From Fratercula arctica (taxonomy: Eukaryota > Chordata > Aves > Charadriiformes > Alcidae), in assembly GCA_947846985.1 (NCBI GenBank), contig CANTUZ010000001.1:117817757-117881756 (forward strand): DNA of 64,000 nucleotides, read 5' to 3'. A program made the position numbers and the translations under genes. How positions within the stretch are numbered: position 1 is the stretch's first letter; the number at the start of each line of letters is the position of its first letter. The notes under the pieces were generated by a model that made no database searches, had not been told where the DNA came from, and saw only the letters and a list, made by a program, of their open reading frames with translations. Below, piece by piece: positions 11,586 to 25,236 of this stretch.

Positions 11586-14500
11586 AGAAATAAATTTAAG
11601 AGCCAAGGCATGAGTTCTCACGCGGCTTCTGTCACTGTCTGAGCCCATGACCTTCACCAGGTCCTTTCTTGTGCTGCCTCGTTTTCCCATCTGTGAAACA
11701 GGTCAGAAATTCCTCCCTATGTTTTCCCAAAGACATGGTGTGAGAGTTGACAGATATTTGCACAGCTCTTTGAACACGATAAAAGCTAGGGAGAGACAAA
11801 ACATCACCCGAAGGCTGACAATGCCAGGGTTTGTGCTATGGCGACTCCCACATGTATTAAGTTTTATGGAAAATAAACAGGTAAACGACAAACCCTACCT
11901 TCAGTAATAGCACCGGTAAGGCTGCATTGTCAGCTCATCTGTAATTGTTTGTGTAATATGTACATAAATGTGCTTGATTCAGTTTATGTGCTTGAATCAG
12001 AGAGAGAAAGGAAGAGTGTACAAGGTAGCTAGGGTTTTTTCCTCAGAGAGTATCCATGTACCAGGGCTAACTTCATGGTCAAGATCAGTGCTTTCATCCC
12101 CCAGGCTTAGATAAAGCTACGGTGCGATGTTTTCCGGCTTAGATTTCTCTCTACAGAAGGCATGCACATTTTGTCGTGATGCCCTTACAACCAGATCACT
12201 CAGCAAACACAGTCCATAGGAATACTTTCTTTTTTTCAGCTGAAAAAATAATACACTGCATTACCTTCTGCAGAGAGTGAAAATGTTGGAATAATTCTGG
12301 AATAGCAGTACTGCTATTTTTTCCCCTGTGCACTGGAGCGATGTGGCTATTTGTGGTGTGCACAGACACTATGAGACCCTCCCCACCTGCCTCTGCTCCA
12401 GTACCACCAGCCTGGTTTGACACCATATTCCTCAGGATCCTCAGGATCCTTCCTCTGCCAGACCACCAGGTGATTTCCATGATTTCAGCTCTACCACTGC
12501 ACGGATCAAGGCTACAAAACCCATTTTCATTTCAAATTTCACACACAGATTTTAAAGCCAATGTTTGCAGAAATCGCTCTTGATTTGGGGTATACCATGT
12601 AAGGTTTGACAGGGCCCACTTTCCACTGAAAAAAGATGAAATACAGGAGCAGGACATTATTTACATATTCAGAGCACTATATAGATAGTTGATATATCCC
12701 TCCAGATTAATTACCCATTTCTTATAAAACTTTGGTCATAGTTCCCGAATAGAAACTATAGCATGAAGTGACTACAATCACGCAGAACTCCTACATAAGC
12801 AACGTAATTTGCAGTGTGCTTTGCATTAATAGACCACCGCTATAGGAACGTTTTAAGCAGATTTAAAGCACAACTATTTTAAGCATTTACATAAAATTAC
12901 TTGCCAACACTTGAAAAATAAAGTTAATCTATATGAGTTTTCAAGAGCGCTATTTTTGTGATATAATTCCTTAGGAAAACCAAAATCAGTCTATGGTAAC
13001 AAGTCGCACTACTCTTACACATTGTGATGACAGGTAGTATAATATTGACTTCTGACCTCAGTAACATCTTTCAGCACCATATAAATACATATACAAACAA
13101 AGTATTTTAGTATATAAAAATATTTTTTACATTTGTATGACTTCTACAGTTTAAAAAAAACCACGTAATGTAATTTCTCTTTTTTATATCAAAGTCTCAA
13201 CAAAATACTAAAAACACCAAAAAAATTGCCTGCAGTCTTTCACAGAGAAAACAGGAACATTTCTGCAATGCTCAGTGGAAGCTTTTTCAATGGAAACTTG
13301 CTTTTTGTGAAACATTCTTAATGCAAAGATTTGTTTTTCCAGCCATCTATGTATGGTAATTGCAACATTAAAGCAGAAGTCATTCCAGACACAAAGAACA
13401 TGCAGACACAAACAGCATATTTGGATCAGTCAGTGGACCAAATTCAGCCGTGATGTAAGCAAGAACTTGTTAATTTTACTTAAAAAGACACCACAAGATA
13501 GCGGCAAAACAAAGAGACAAGTAAATGAGAACACAGAAGGACGTGGCAGATTGCCAACATGAGATGGAGTGTAAATTCAAGTTTACATAAGGTAAAAAAA
13601 AAAAAGAAAGAACGAAGATCAAAAGGAAAAATTCCCCATGCTGTCTTAAAGGTGAGGTGCTGAAAAGTATTTCTTTTTTTAATAACAATAATAGTGATAT
13701 TAATAATTTTACTCTAGGATGTACAAAACCAGCTATTAAGAAGGTCTGGGGGGAAAAGGGGAAGATTTAACTTATTTCCTGATTTAGAACCTAGTAAATC
13801 AAACAATAAAGCAATTGGAATAATTTCAATCTTCTTTTCAGACTTGTGTCTATACAATGATTACGAAGACACTGGGCCACATACATCTCCAGTGTTAGTG
13901 GGCATAATCCTCATTATCTCCAGTTCAAATTATACTGACTTATGTCATGAATTACTTTGATCCTGAAATTGCTATCAGTCATATGTACAACCATCTTACA
14001 CAAACAGTTAAGTAACAGAGCTATTTAAAATATTCAGAGGGCAAGTTCGCTCCCATTTAAATTTGTTCAGACATGTAGATTTTAAGGTTAACATTTTACT
14101 ACAAGCTCTAATTTACTCTGCAAACACATCATTCATTGTCTCTCAGTATTGTCATATATCCTCAAACAATACAAATTCAAATCTGGCTTTTAGATTTTTC
14201 TTACCACCAACCTCTGCAACTATAGCCTATGATCAGGATTGTAAAGATGAATTCTTTTTGGCTTACATTTCTCCAGCGGTGATATAAAGTCTGCGATACA
14301 ATTTTAGTTGCAGTTTTTGGATGCTATATAGTCCACGTCAACTCATTCTTCTGGAACTGCACCACATGCATAATGCTAAAAGAGTATGAAGCACTCAAAA
14401 TTTTATCTTTGAAATAAGAACTCATCATCCGTTCAATACTACACAGAAGTAAAGACTTGTCCTATCAAATACTGCTGGTGCATGATGAAAATGATACATG

Positions 14501-15210
14501 GTAATGAGACAAGATAGCAGTTTGGAGTGGTTGTAGTAGTGATGCATCCAAGCTCTGGGAGGCTTGCAGTGCTATCAAAAAGACTCAGGTGCCAATCTGC
14601 CGGTATAGTAACAATTAGCAGGGAAGTATAAAAGCTCTTAATGTTTTAAATCAGTTAAAATAATTTTAGTAAAAGAACATATGTGAGGGGTTTAGCATCT
14701 TCATCTACTTGTGCAGAAAAATAAGAACTTGATGCCGTCATATAAAATAAGAGCAGCTATATTCCAATGCTATCAGATGACTAGCTGATCCTAATAAGTT
14801 TTAATAGAGTATAGTTGCAGAAATGAAAGAAGTAGCAAAAAGTAAATGACACAAAATGTTCATGCAAATGCTTCTGGACTTTGGGGTCTGTTGGACTTAA
14901 GACCACTTGCAATATTTGTTAGGCCAGCAAAGGTGTCCCAAAAGGAGGAATAAGAGCAGTCTAGAGGCAGTAATCTTGTATTTCAACAGAGTGGGTTCTG
15001 CAAGAGGAAATCTGATCATATTCTTGCATTAATGTAGAGACCTTAGGTCAATACAGTTTACTTTGTCTCCCAAACTGGAATATGCTGCATCAGCGTAAAC
15101 GCTTATATTTTAATGTATTTCTACCTGCATTGCCAGGGGAGTTCATCTTTCCCATAGTCACAAAAATAAAGTGAGGAGGTTTTGACAGTTGATTCTTATG
15201 GCACCGAAGG

Positions 15211-15243
15211 GGAAAAAAAAAAAACCCCAAACAAACAAACAAA
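15211..15243 (+). repeat. A-rich tract with (CAAA)n
   Basis: Twelve A, CCCC, then AAACAAACAAAC. Confidence 0.85.
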
Positions 15244-16262
15244 GTTGATGGACATTGAGTAGGTATTTGTCTGTCATCATTTCATAGTCCCAGAAAACTA
15301 ATATAGGAATGAAGAGGAAACATAAGTAATAAAATGCAGTTAGACACAGAGAGCAGTTTGCACATAAAGAACTCAATACCATTCATTATCTTCCTTCACA
15401 TTCACTGTCCTAAGCATAAATATCTATGTTTTCTTAATTCCTAATGCAGAAGACGAAAATATCAGAATCCTTTTTGTAATGACACTTACAAAGTCAAGAA
15501 TCCTGTGCATGGAGCATCTTCTTTGCAAAACTTCATGATCCTGCAGGACCTCATTGTCCAAGAGAACCTGAATGATATTACTTCCACGCTCACGTAAAAC
15601 GCACACATGAGATCTATGCTTATTTGTTATGGGATGCTGGTGAGGTGATGATAAGGAAAGAAAAGGATTCTTACATATTTATAAGGACCAAACAATTAGC
15701 AAATCTCCAGTACCAGATCCTGCAAAACCAAATGGGGAGAAAAAGAAAATAAATCACATAATCATATACCAGATAATAATCTTGTGAGGGAAAATTACTA
15801 AGATTCCAAAAGGAATCAACATACCTGTAATTAACAAAATGACAGCTCTAACAAATGTTCTCTCTTCTAAAATCAGTGCACAAGGCTTGAAGGGATCTGC
15901 CAGATCAGTCTGGTCTCCCAAATTCACAAGTCTTTAGACAGTAGAGCTTTAGTCCAGGAGGACAGACAGGGCATCTGTTCCACGCGCCCTCACACACGAA
16001 TCACACTTCACTGCCCTCTATCAGTTTAAGGCCTCCAGGACTACCTAAGGGAAACAGAGAAACACTGGAGGAGATCAGGGGTTTCACCAGTGTACTAGCC
16101 ACCTTCGACAGCAAGGGCAGGAGTTAGTAGGCAAGAATCTGTGGGTCACTTCTGGAAGCAGACTATGCCCTGGGGAAGGTCCCTTACAGCTGATGTCTGC
16201 AAAAATCAGAGCTCCGCAAGTTACAGCTCCAGCTCCAGTAGATATCAAACCCATTACTTTTC

Positions 16263-16278
16263 TTTTTTTTTTTTTTTT
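16263..16278 (+). repeat. Poly(T)16
   Basis: An uninterrupted run of T. Confidence 0.9.
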
Positions 16279-18732
16279 AACTGTCAGTTTGAAAAAACTT
16301 TAACAACTGTTTGTGTAAATAGTTAATTATTCCTATTTATTTCTGGGAAATATATTCATAAATTAAGCTTCAATATAAACCCTTGCAATGAATGCCCAAA
16401 CACTGGTGTGTACCGGGAATTTTTATCATCGCACTTCCAAACACACTAATCTGAAAAAAGTGTTCAGTCATATACCGTGCTCATAATCTCCACATGTCAA
16501 ATTGCAACAGCAGAGCTACCCTGGCTGAAGTTCACAGTAAACTGTAATTGAAAGAAAAAAAAAAAAATCTATACTATCCAAAAGCTTTTGTTTGAAAAGG
16601 CTCTAGGTTTGGGTGTTTTGTAGATGGACAATAGCAAGACTGAAAAAAGTCACCACTCGGTGTCATAAGTAGTTTTGCTGGAACACAGAGAGGAAGCAAA
16701 GGAAGACCGCTTTTTCTGATGGCAGTTTTGATTTAATGTGTGGTTGAATTACAACATCAAGTACCAGTAATGTGACATCCTTCACACTTTCAACTCAAAA
16801 TCAGTTTTAGAAATATTTGAACAAATGACGGTGAAATGTTCTCATTTACTTCTTATCTTCAAGTTCTACAGCATGAATAGTAAATACAGGGATGAAGACT
16901 AAAAATATGAAATATATATTCCAAAATTCACTACAAAATCCAATATGATATGCTTTCTGAAAGAAAGAGAAAAAAATAGTTGCGTAAGCCGCCTTTGTAT
17001 AAAGGCTTTTCCCTACATTATGAGACATGTATATCTTCAAGAAATTGGTGAAATTAAGAGCTTTTGAAGGCTGTCAAAGGAGAAATAATAAATCAGTCAG
17101 GTTAGGTGCTAACATACACACATAAATTTGTCAGTTGTCTCAATTTCTTTGGTCTGTTTTAGTAAATTATCCCTTAAGGGTCGTTTGCAAACATCTCTGA
17201 CAAGTAGTACAGATTCTCTTTTCTCTTCTTTAATTTCTTACGCATAATTGCTAGTAACTTACTGTTCAGCTGCACCTTCACCAGAACACAAAAGCATCAA
17301 AGAGAGAATCACATCTTGTTATAGCATGTTTAAAATTCATTTATATAAACCCAAGTGCTTATAGAAATGCTTGGGCTTCTCAATTACACAACTAAGATAC
17401 ATAAGGAAATATAACTTACAGTAGAAGCATGGAAATGAGATGGTACATGGCGGGGGGTGGGGGTGGCTGCCTGATGGAGACTGGCGCAACCGGGTCCTTT
17501 CCTGAGTCTCACGGAGGCCCCTGGGTCTGAAGGATTTCAGGCTGAGGAGGCAGCTGGGAGTCCAAGCTTTAGCGTTCAGCTTGCAAATGCCATTTGTTTC
17601 ACCCTTAATATATCTTATATTAAGACATCCTCTCCCCAACACCCACCAACCATTTAGCATATTCTGTTTTTCAGTCAGATTTGGATTTGACATTTTGAAA
17701 AAAAAGGTGACATTTTCTGTGAAGCGTGGCAATTCCTGTTCCCACAAAGCCCAAGCGTAGCTTAGCTCCCACCACCACTTGCCGTTTGAAGGTTGGAAGC
17801 AGCCAATGTTTTGTTTTGCTTTCCACCCAGCTTATAGTCACACGAAATGGGGTCAGTAGTGAGTTTGTCCATTTTAGGTTAGAAGAGTAGGCAGAATGGC
17901 CCTGGATCCCGCAGAGCAGTCAAGACCTAACTTTGAACACGAAGGCTAGCTGTGTCTGGACATCAAGTTAAGCAGCGTTTAAATACCTTGAGGGACCGAT
18001 ATGTTTAGCATCTTGAAATCCAAGCCCTCTTTAAGAAAAAGATATTCTTATCTAGTCTTTATATACAAGTTATCTGGGGAAAGGTCAGCTGTGCACCCCT
18101 CTCTCCCTTAACAAGCAGCACTATCTCAGTTGGATACTCATCTCAGAGATGTCTGAAGACAAAATAACATGAGGAAAATATTACAACATAAAATGGAAAT
18201 GGATACAAATAGTGATATCCTTACATAAAAATATGCCTATAGAGAAAGACTAAAAATCTATAGCCTTGACTTTGGAATAAATTCCAAGTAGGTTAATCTT
18301 CATCTTTCAAATTTCAAGAATTATATTGCTGGAAAATTATATCTAATAAAATGTATAATCCAACTAATTAATACCGTTACTCATAAATTCCCACAGAACT
18401 CACTCAGCAATGAAAGTGTTGTAAGTGTAGGGTGAACAGTTTTTCTATAATTCATATCTGACAAAGAGGGTTAAAATATTTTAAGGGAGAATTTTAACTA
18501 AGGGACTATTATATAGTTTATACTAAAACATATAAAACAAAAATATTTCCACAAGAATATTCTCATAATCAGAGTATAAATTTTTGTAATATGTTTATTC
18601 ACAGGAGGAAAACACAAAACGCAGGCAGGAAATCCCACATACAAGCAAAAAATGCATATTTAACAGAGGAATTTTGAATCCTAAAATTCCAACCAAATCT
18701 GATACTATCATATATTGTTCAAGAGCCTACGC

Positions 18733-18749
18733 TTTTTTTTTTTTTTTTT
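18733..18749 (+). repeat. Poly(T)17
   Basis: An uninterrupted run of T about 225 bases from the larger T-rich tract at 18921-18999. Confidence 0.9.
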
Positions 18750-18920
18750 AAGGAGCTGTATGTAAAATCCAAAGCTGTACATAAAATCCAAAGTAGAAAA
18801 TTAGCAGACATGTGACTACTCAAATCCTGTAGCACTGAAGCTTGTGAAACATTTGCTGTTGATGTATCAAGCACATACTCATGAAAGCTGAAATGAAGCA
18901 TGTCTTGGACTACTCAGATT

Positions 18921-18999
18921 AGGGTTTTTTGGGGATTTTTGGTTGGGTTTTTTTTTAATTTTGTTTTGGTTTTGTTTTTTTTTTTTTTTTTTTTTTTTT
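18921..18999 (-). repeat. T-rich tract (complement of the A-rich CCAAAC type) with poly(T)25
   Basis: GGGTTTTTTGGGG and GGTTGGG blocks leading into 25 uninterrupted T at 18975-18999. On the minus strand it reads as a long A run followed by CCAAAAC-type motifs. Confidence 0.85.
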
Positions 19000-20040
19000 A
19001 AAGTTTGCATTTGAAGCTCTCTTTGAAATGAAGCCAGAGGAAGGACATGTCTTTGTACAACCTTCACTAAAGAAATATCCACATCAGAGACAAAATTGTA
19101 ATTGAACTTCTTTCTGGTAATCTATACAGAGGCAGAGGTCTAAAGGAAAACATAGATCAAATGACTTAGAAGTGGAAAATAACTACAGAAAAAAGCAAAA
19201 TCAAAAGCGACTACAAAGTTAGGTGAACACAGAAGTGTAATAAAAATCTGCTATGAATATATGCTTTATGGATAAAATAATGACCTAGAGTATCCAATAT
19301 TAATGCTTGAATACTTTTATTATTATTTTTTAATAAGATTAAGATTACACAGTGTTTTCCTAGGTCATCCACCCTTCTCTACTCTCATGCTCAGGATGTT
19401 GTATGGATTAAAATACTAACTGCCATGTACAGCAAAAACGTTCTTGAGTTTTCTCTATTTGAAATGTAGCACAAGAAGGTGGGTTCTTGTATAAAATCAT
19501 ATTCTATTCATCAGGTTTAGAGCCACAGCGCCTTGAAATTTCTGTGGAAAGCATATTCTAGAAAAATTTACATTTTAATGTGCAGTTGAATACATTATGA
19601 TGAGGAAAAAAACCATACGCAACTCTCAACTTTTTGACTCAGGAAACAGATTAACCTGATCCCACACTCTACCACCTCTAAGCAGAAGTACCACCAGATC
19701 TCTGCATTAGAGGTAACCATACAAACCTTCTTTTGACATCTTTGATGAAAGCCCTTAGGTCAACCTGCCAATTAATCTCAGCCTTGCAACCAAACCAGGC
19801 ATGAAAAGATATACGGGAGTACCTCCTGATGGGCAGTGAACCCCCCTCAAAACGTAGGTTGGCTTAGCACAAAAATTTAATTTTGAGAGGAGTGGAGGTA
19901 GGTGGCAATGGGTCAGGGTCTGTCCTTACATTCAGGTGAGCTGGTGATACAGGACAAGCGGGAGGAAGGAGAAGAGCAGTAGACATCACTCCACCCTGTC
20001 AAATACAGCCCATGGTTCACCGAGATGAGCCTAATTTTAG

Positions 20041-20420
20041 GCTGAAAGTCTAAGTCTCCAGCACATTTATTGACTTTTTAAGAGCCCAAATGGCTGGCCA
20101 GCAGTGAATGATGTGTCCCCAAACAAGCTTGAGCACCTCTGCGTCAGACTTCTGCTCTCCAGAGAGCCAGCTTGCTGCAGCTGTTGAGAGCACTAGGGCC
20201 CACAGCCAGCTATTACTCCTATTAATGACATTTTTAGAGGGTGAAGACCTCATTGAATCCATTGATGTTGACCCACGGGGCTACATTGTCCCTGTGCTGC
20301 TCAGTGAATTAGGCAGGCAACTGCTATTAATGAAAACAGGAGATCTGTATATCCAGTTCCTAGCTCACAGGGCCGCTAACATACCCCATAATTTGAGAGA
20401 ATTACGTGTTAAAGGCTATA
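20041..20420. promoter_or_regulatory. Candidate conserved non-coding block
   Basis: Contains CCTATTAATGAC, TGCTATTAATGAAAACAGG and CCATAATTTGAGAGAATTA, that is, repeated ATTAATGA cores 100 or so bases apart. It also has E-box-like CAGCTG sites, with no simple repeats. A 131-codon frame crosses it (20108-20503), but its product resembles nothing and the opposite strand is also open for part of it, so I read it as non-coding. Regulatory function is inference. Confidence 0.35.
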
Positions 20421-20639
20421 CTGCGATAGAGAAATCACTCACGATGAAACAATGTTTAAGTGGTGGAAAAATCTTGGTTCTAATGTTAAATGAATTTCTC
20501 TAACTCAGACTTTCAAACAAGTATTACAGGATGAAAATTTCACACATCAGAATACCTAATTTAAAATAACAGCCTGGAACTCTGGATTACTGAAATGACT
20601 AGGCCCACTTTCTGTGAAGTGTGTGTCCCAATTCATTTT

Positions 20640-20990
20640 GTCAGGGATGCGCTGCACTGCTTAATCAAAACAAAACCTAAGACATCCACATTTACTCTTT
20701 TTTAGTGAATATAATGATTATGACTGGAATTTTTATGCTGCTTTTTGCAAGAAGAGGTGGGTGCCCATAAAAATATAAGTGACCTACCACCAATGCCATT
20801 ATTTTAATTGACATCTGTGAGCATATTTTCTTAGGTTGCATCAAGACAGACGAGGGCCCTTTGTGCCCTTCTGACAGTGATGGCAATCATTAAAGATTTA
20901 CCAGGGTCATTAAAGTGAGAAATAGCAGTAATGCAGAGCTGAGTATCACCATCCCATGCGGATTCAACTGAAGTGCAAAGAAAGCCAGCA
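20640..20990. promoter_or_regulatory. Candidate conserved non-coding block
   Basis: A dense set of TAAT/ATTA and TTAATTGA cores: AATATAATGATTATGAC, CCATTATTTTAATTGACATC, GGCAATCATTAAAG, GGGTCATTAAAGTGAG. These alternate with GC-richer spacers. Two similar phrases, ATCATTAAAG and GTCATTAAAG, lie about 20 bases apart (20887 and 20907). There is no open frame of note. Pattern-based call only. Confidence 0.35.
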
Positions 20991-21209
20991 CAGAATTAGC
21001 CAAGATCCTGCACTGACACCTTAACCTCATTGTAAAGAAAGGAAAAAAAAAAAAAACAAAAAGGAAAAGGAAAAAAAAAATCACCGACTTGTCTAAAACA
21101 CATTAGAGTAGCACATTTCACTTATATGGGAGGTATTGCCAGCAAAGGACATAAGGCTCCCCTTCGCATTAAAGCTCTACTTGTGCTTTCACGTGGTACC
21201 AGCTACGAC

Positions 21210-21470
21210 AAGAGCTGACGGGGGGACCCAGGGTCACTGCGTAAGTGCCAGCCCAGGAAATGTTTCTGTTGGATTCTCCTGGGACGCTGCAGCAAATGCT
21301 GCAGGAGGCGGCTCATGGGCCACCCTCCCCCTCGCAGGGCTTCGTCCCCCGGCGCTGAGTGGGGGCATGCAAAGGGAGACCTTGAGGTGGAGCTGCCAGG
21401 GAAGCCCCAGGGACAACCCGCCTTGCAGGATACGGGCAGCAACTCGTTCTTGCCCTTCCAGGGATCCTTG
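21210..21470. other. GC-rich pocket with moderate CpG content
   Basis: About 260 bases clearly richer in G+C than the surroundings, with roughly eleven CpG. It holds an 18-bp perfect inverted repeat, CTGCAGCAAATGCTGCAG at 21287-21304. A GTAAGT matching a splice donor occurs at 21241. Overlapping open frames on both strands (21136-21474 + and 21203-21523 -) follow from the composition and match no family. It could be a small CpG-containing regulatory site, a lncRNA exon edge or a diverged repeat. Confidence 0.4.
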
Positions 21471-22589
21471 TTGAGAAACCAGCACAGTCCTGGCAGCACA
21501 CCAGTTTTAAAAGGAAAGAGCAATTACTATGAGGCAGTAGGTTATTACCTTACAGCCCAATCAAACCTGGTACATCTTTTCCACAGTATCTGTCTTCCTT
21601 CTAATGCTCCTCTTATCTGACCGTGAACCAGATTTCTGCTTCATTATTGGGTTTGAACTTAAATAGCAACATCCCACTGTATCTTTGAAATACAGACCCT
21701 ATGTAGGCACTGTAACTATTTTTAGCAAAGACCAAAAGACACTAAGAGGCAAAGAAACAAACATCTGCAGGTGTAATAAGGTTTAACATGCTTAACTACA
21801 AGCCTGATGACTCATAAGACACGCACCTTGCCAGAGCAGCTGTATGCAAATTATTGTAAAGGTAAAAAAGGAAACTATTTTTTAAATCATTATCACACGT
21901 GTGTTCAATTATTATAATACCTGGTGAATTGACATCACAAAAATCCTCGGAGAAAGGGTACGGGGGGTTTCTAACCTTGCTTTGATTATCCTGTTCATTA
22001 TATCAAATGGAACAGGAAAGCAATCTCCTACGGGAATCAGTCACCGCTCTTGTTTTCAGCCACCTCCTTTGATTTTCCCGAGTAGCTCAGATTAAAGATA
22101 GACCTTCTCTTACGTCTGATGTGGTGCCTCGCTGTGGAGCTGTGAGAAGGAACAGGCAGCACAAAGCCCTTTGTCTGCCAGGGCTGCGCTAAACCAGCCG
22201 GCCCGTGTCCCACGTACACTGCCAGGCTCGGCCGTGGTGGAAAAAATCCTTCTTGTCGGTCACCTGAAAAATGAAACAACTGACAGCACCAGGCGCAGGA
22301 AGGGAGGACAAAAATAATGGCAGGTTAAAAATAAACATTATGAAGATCACTCTGGGCGTGCAAACACACAGACAGACGCATATATTCATAAGAAAGCATC
22401 ACATAGCTGTGATGCACAATGGTTGTGAGCACTCCACTTCAGCCGATCACTTGTGAGTACTCTCTCTACCGCATTATGGATGCTGGTTTCGTGGAAGCTG
22501 TGGGACTCTGATGCTAAAGTCCCTTTCGCGATGACTTTTGCCAGTCTTGCATATCCCAGTGAAAAAAAAAACAATACTTCATGCTGCTA

Positions 22590-22960
22590 TCAACTCACAC
22601 GATATATTGCTCCTTCAGAGTCAGACATAATTATCGCGTGATGCACAACAGTGAACATGTTTTAAACATATGTTTTACATGGCGCAATCAATCATGATGC
22701 AACTAATAACGCTAATAGTTGGTATACAGTAACAATACACCCTCAAGCTTGTGCAGTGGTGAGATAATGTGTTTCCCAGGTCACTGGAGGCACTAATTTC
22801 ACCTTCTGTCTCATGATACTTCCAAGGAGTGTGTTATCTCAGGGTAACACATGTCTGCTGGTACCTGACTGTTTAATTATGGTACACAAAATTCCAAATC
22901 AGAATAATTGTCATCTCAAGGTACTGCTGTGCACTGCAGGGCCCTCCTGATGTAAGCGAA
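22590..22960. promoter_or_regulatory. Candidate conserved non-coding block with short palindromes
   Basis: Includes a perfect 12-bp palindrome AAACATATGTTT at 22664-22675 and an inverted pair GTGTTA...TAACAC at 22831-22850. It also has ATCAATCATGATGC and several TAAT cores (ACTAATAACGCTAATAG, TTTAATTATGG). It is transposon-free and non-coding by inspection. Regulatory role is inference. Confidence 0.25.
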
Positions 22961-24355
22961 TGCAAGTTATGCAGCAAACAAAATGACCTTGGTAGAGGTT
23001 TTTTTCCCTAAACCAATGGCTTCTCACAACTTTAAAGCACAATCTGAAGAAGAAAAAAATACAGATGTTGTAATTACATTTTCAGCTGAAAAATTCACAA
23101 TGGTTTGCAATTTGTTTTTAATTTGGAGTTTGTCTAAACAAAAGCTGTCTTGTGGGGTATACACAAACTAGGATCTCCCAAAATATTTTCCCTTGGCCAT
23201 TTCTTAGTGATTTTGGTCTTCTTTAGTGAGAGCTTTCCACTTTATATAAATAAAAACACACGCACAAACTCGCTGGGGCTAGGCTTTTACATATGAGGTG
23301 GACGGGTTACAGGGTCAGTCTCCAATCCAATGAAATAGTTATACCAGGTGGAGCAGCAGCAGCAGGAGTGGAAGCAGGTGGAAGCACTGAGCAACAGGCA
23401 CTAAGCCTGAAGGTATGGGAGACCCACTCCTGATTCTTCAGCAAGGCCAGCAAACACAGGCACAAGTTTGCACCTGAATCTGCTCTCTGTGGCTCGAACA
23501 ACAGAAATACCGAGCACCTGTGGCACAGGTCTTGCCATATACAGCTAACTGGTTTTACTTTTCTTCCAGGAGAAACCTGATCTCTGAGTGGAGATGCGTT
23601 TCCTCATACAACTCAGCCCCATAACCAGAACCATTCCTACAAGCAACGGGATTTCTGATCAGTTGCCGTTTTCTGTCACTCCATATCCCTAAAAAAGAAG
23701 TAAAGACTGATCACTTAAATATCCACAGGCCTCCAAGTAACTTAGAAAAAAATTCAGTCATATCTAATTTTCATTGCTGCTTTTAAACACTCAAATATTG
23801 TGATGCTAGAAACACTTAAGTATCCAGGCACATTTATTTACTATAAATGAGGAACTCTGGGGCAAATAAGGAACTTCATGGAAACATATGGTTTCATATA
23901 ATCTCTGTGCTGTTCTGAACTACAGCTGCACCATCAGTTCTATTCTGACCCCTAGAGCAATTGGTCATGACTTGTCGTGGGATGAAAATCCATCATTCGA
24001 ATTGCTTGATATTTGGGATGGCAATCTGTCGCCCAGGCTGTTTGATACACAGCATACCAGACAATATCTTACCATGAATCACTAACAGGAAGATACGGAA
24101 TAATACAAAAAAATAGGGCCCAAAAGGATCAATATAGGTGATTTAGTGCAGCCCCCAACCCTACAGCAGGACCATTAATATCTGACCCAATCCTGAGAGA
24201 TGTTTGTGCATTCTTTTACATAATCAAAACTGCCTTAGCATAAATGGCATGATGAGGACCCAAGGCATAGTGGCAGTTATGACTAGCTAAAGGACTAAAA
24301 AGGTTAAGAAAATGGGAACAATACCAATTAGCTCTTAAAAAGTAAGAGTCACAAC

Positions 24356-24397
24356 TTTTTTCTTTTTTTCTTTTTTCTTTTTTTTTTTTTTTCCTCC
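24356..24397 (+). repeat. T/C polypyrimidine tract
   Basis: T runs with isolated C. A splice-acceptor reading is not supported because no AG followed by a plausible exon is present. Confidence 0.85.
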
Positions 24398-25150
24398 TGG
24401 AATCAGGTTATCTTCTAGAGGCTTGAGTCACATGAGCCCTTCTAATGGAGTATTTATGAGCACATGCAACTAGAATTCTGATTTTGCTCCTACTTGGACA
24501 GTATCTTTCAAGACACCTAAAGCAGTCAGGACTTCTCTAAAAATTCCTTTTTTATTTAATCATTCCCCTTTTTTTTTTTTTATATTTATATGTAACTAGA
24601 AGTAGTTTATGAGTTCTACAAACTGGAATTTACTTTGGGCTCTATCTACTTTAAAAAGTAAATCAGCATAAAAGGGAAAGATTTTCTTGTGGAAACAAAT
24701 ATTTCTGCGGTCCTCACATCTATGTTACAGGCATTTTTGGGGTTTTGCTTTGGCCTACCAGCTGTTGGTTCAGACACATTCGCTCCAGCAAACAACCAGA
24801 GCAGTCTATTTTCCCTTTAAGTTAATCTCTTTCACATGCACTAAAATTGTGCGGTGAACCATCATGGGATATACAGGGATGGTCAAGGGGTGAACTGGGT
24901 GCCCCTGTTCACACTAAAAACTGCACTGCTCCTCCATCCCCAAAGGCAGGCGTGCCTTCACCCCCCTATTTGCCACCAGCCGTCTCTCTGGCACACTGGG
25001 GAACAAGTAGAAAAATGCTGCAGTATCAAGTGTCACCATGAATGTGATCAACGGTTGTTCGGTATTTTGTGATAGACTCCTTCAGGAATTACCTACTTGG
25101 GAAATTGTCCACTTACAGGTAAGTGAGAAGCTGTTTGTAGAAGCACTCTC

Positions 25151-25236
25151 CCACACACAAACAAAATAAAATAAAATTTAAAAAAAAACAAACAAAACAA
25201 AACAAAAAAAACCCAACAAACCAAAAATCCACAACC
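25151..25236 (+). repeat. A-rich tract with (AAAC)n and (AAAAT)n
   Basis: CACACAAAC, then AAAATAAAATAAAA, A9, AAACAAAAC repeats and CCCAACAAACC. Confidence 0.85.

Larger units (their letters stand above)
11201..20040. other. Non-coding AT-rich sequence, no gene seen
   Basis: Nearly 9 kb beginning at the edge of the minus-strand CR1. It holds A-rich and T-rich tracts and no recognisable exon or transposon. 12420-12455 has a small CTCAGGATC duplication. Confidence 0.7.

Noticed and set aside
20108..20503. 131-codon frame on the + strand
   Set aside because: No similarity I can recognise, the opposite strand is also partly open, and the DNA looks like a conserved non-coding block. A short conserved exon cannot be fully excluded without alignment.
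24356..24400. Polypyrimidine tract as a splice acceptor
   Set aside because: No AG with a plausible downstream exon.
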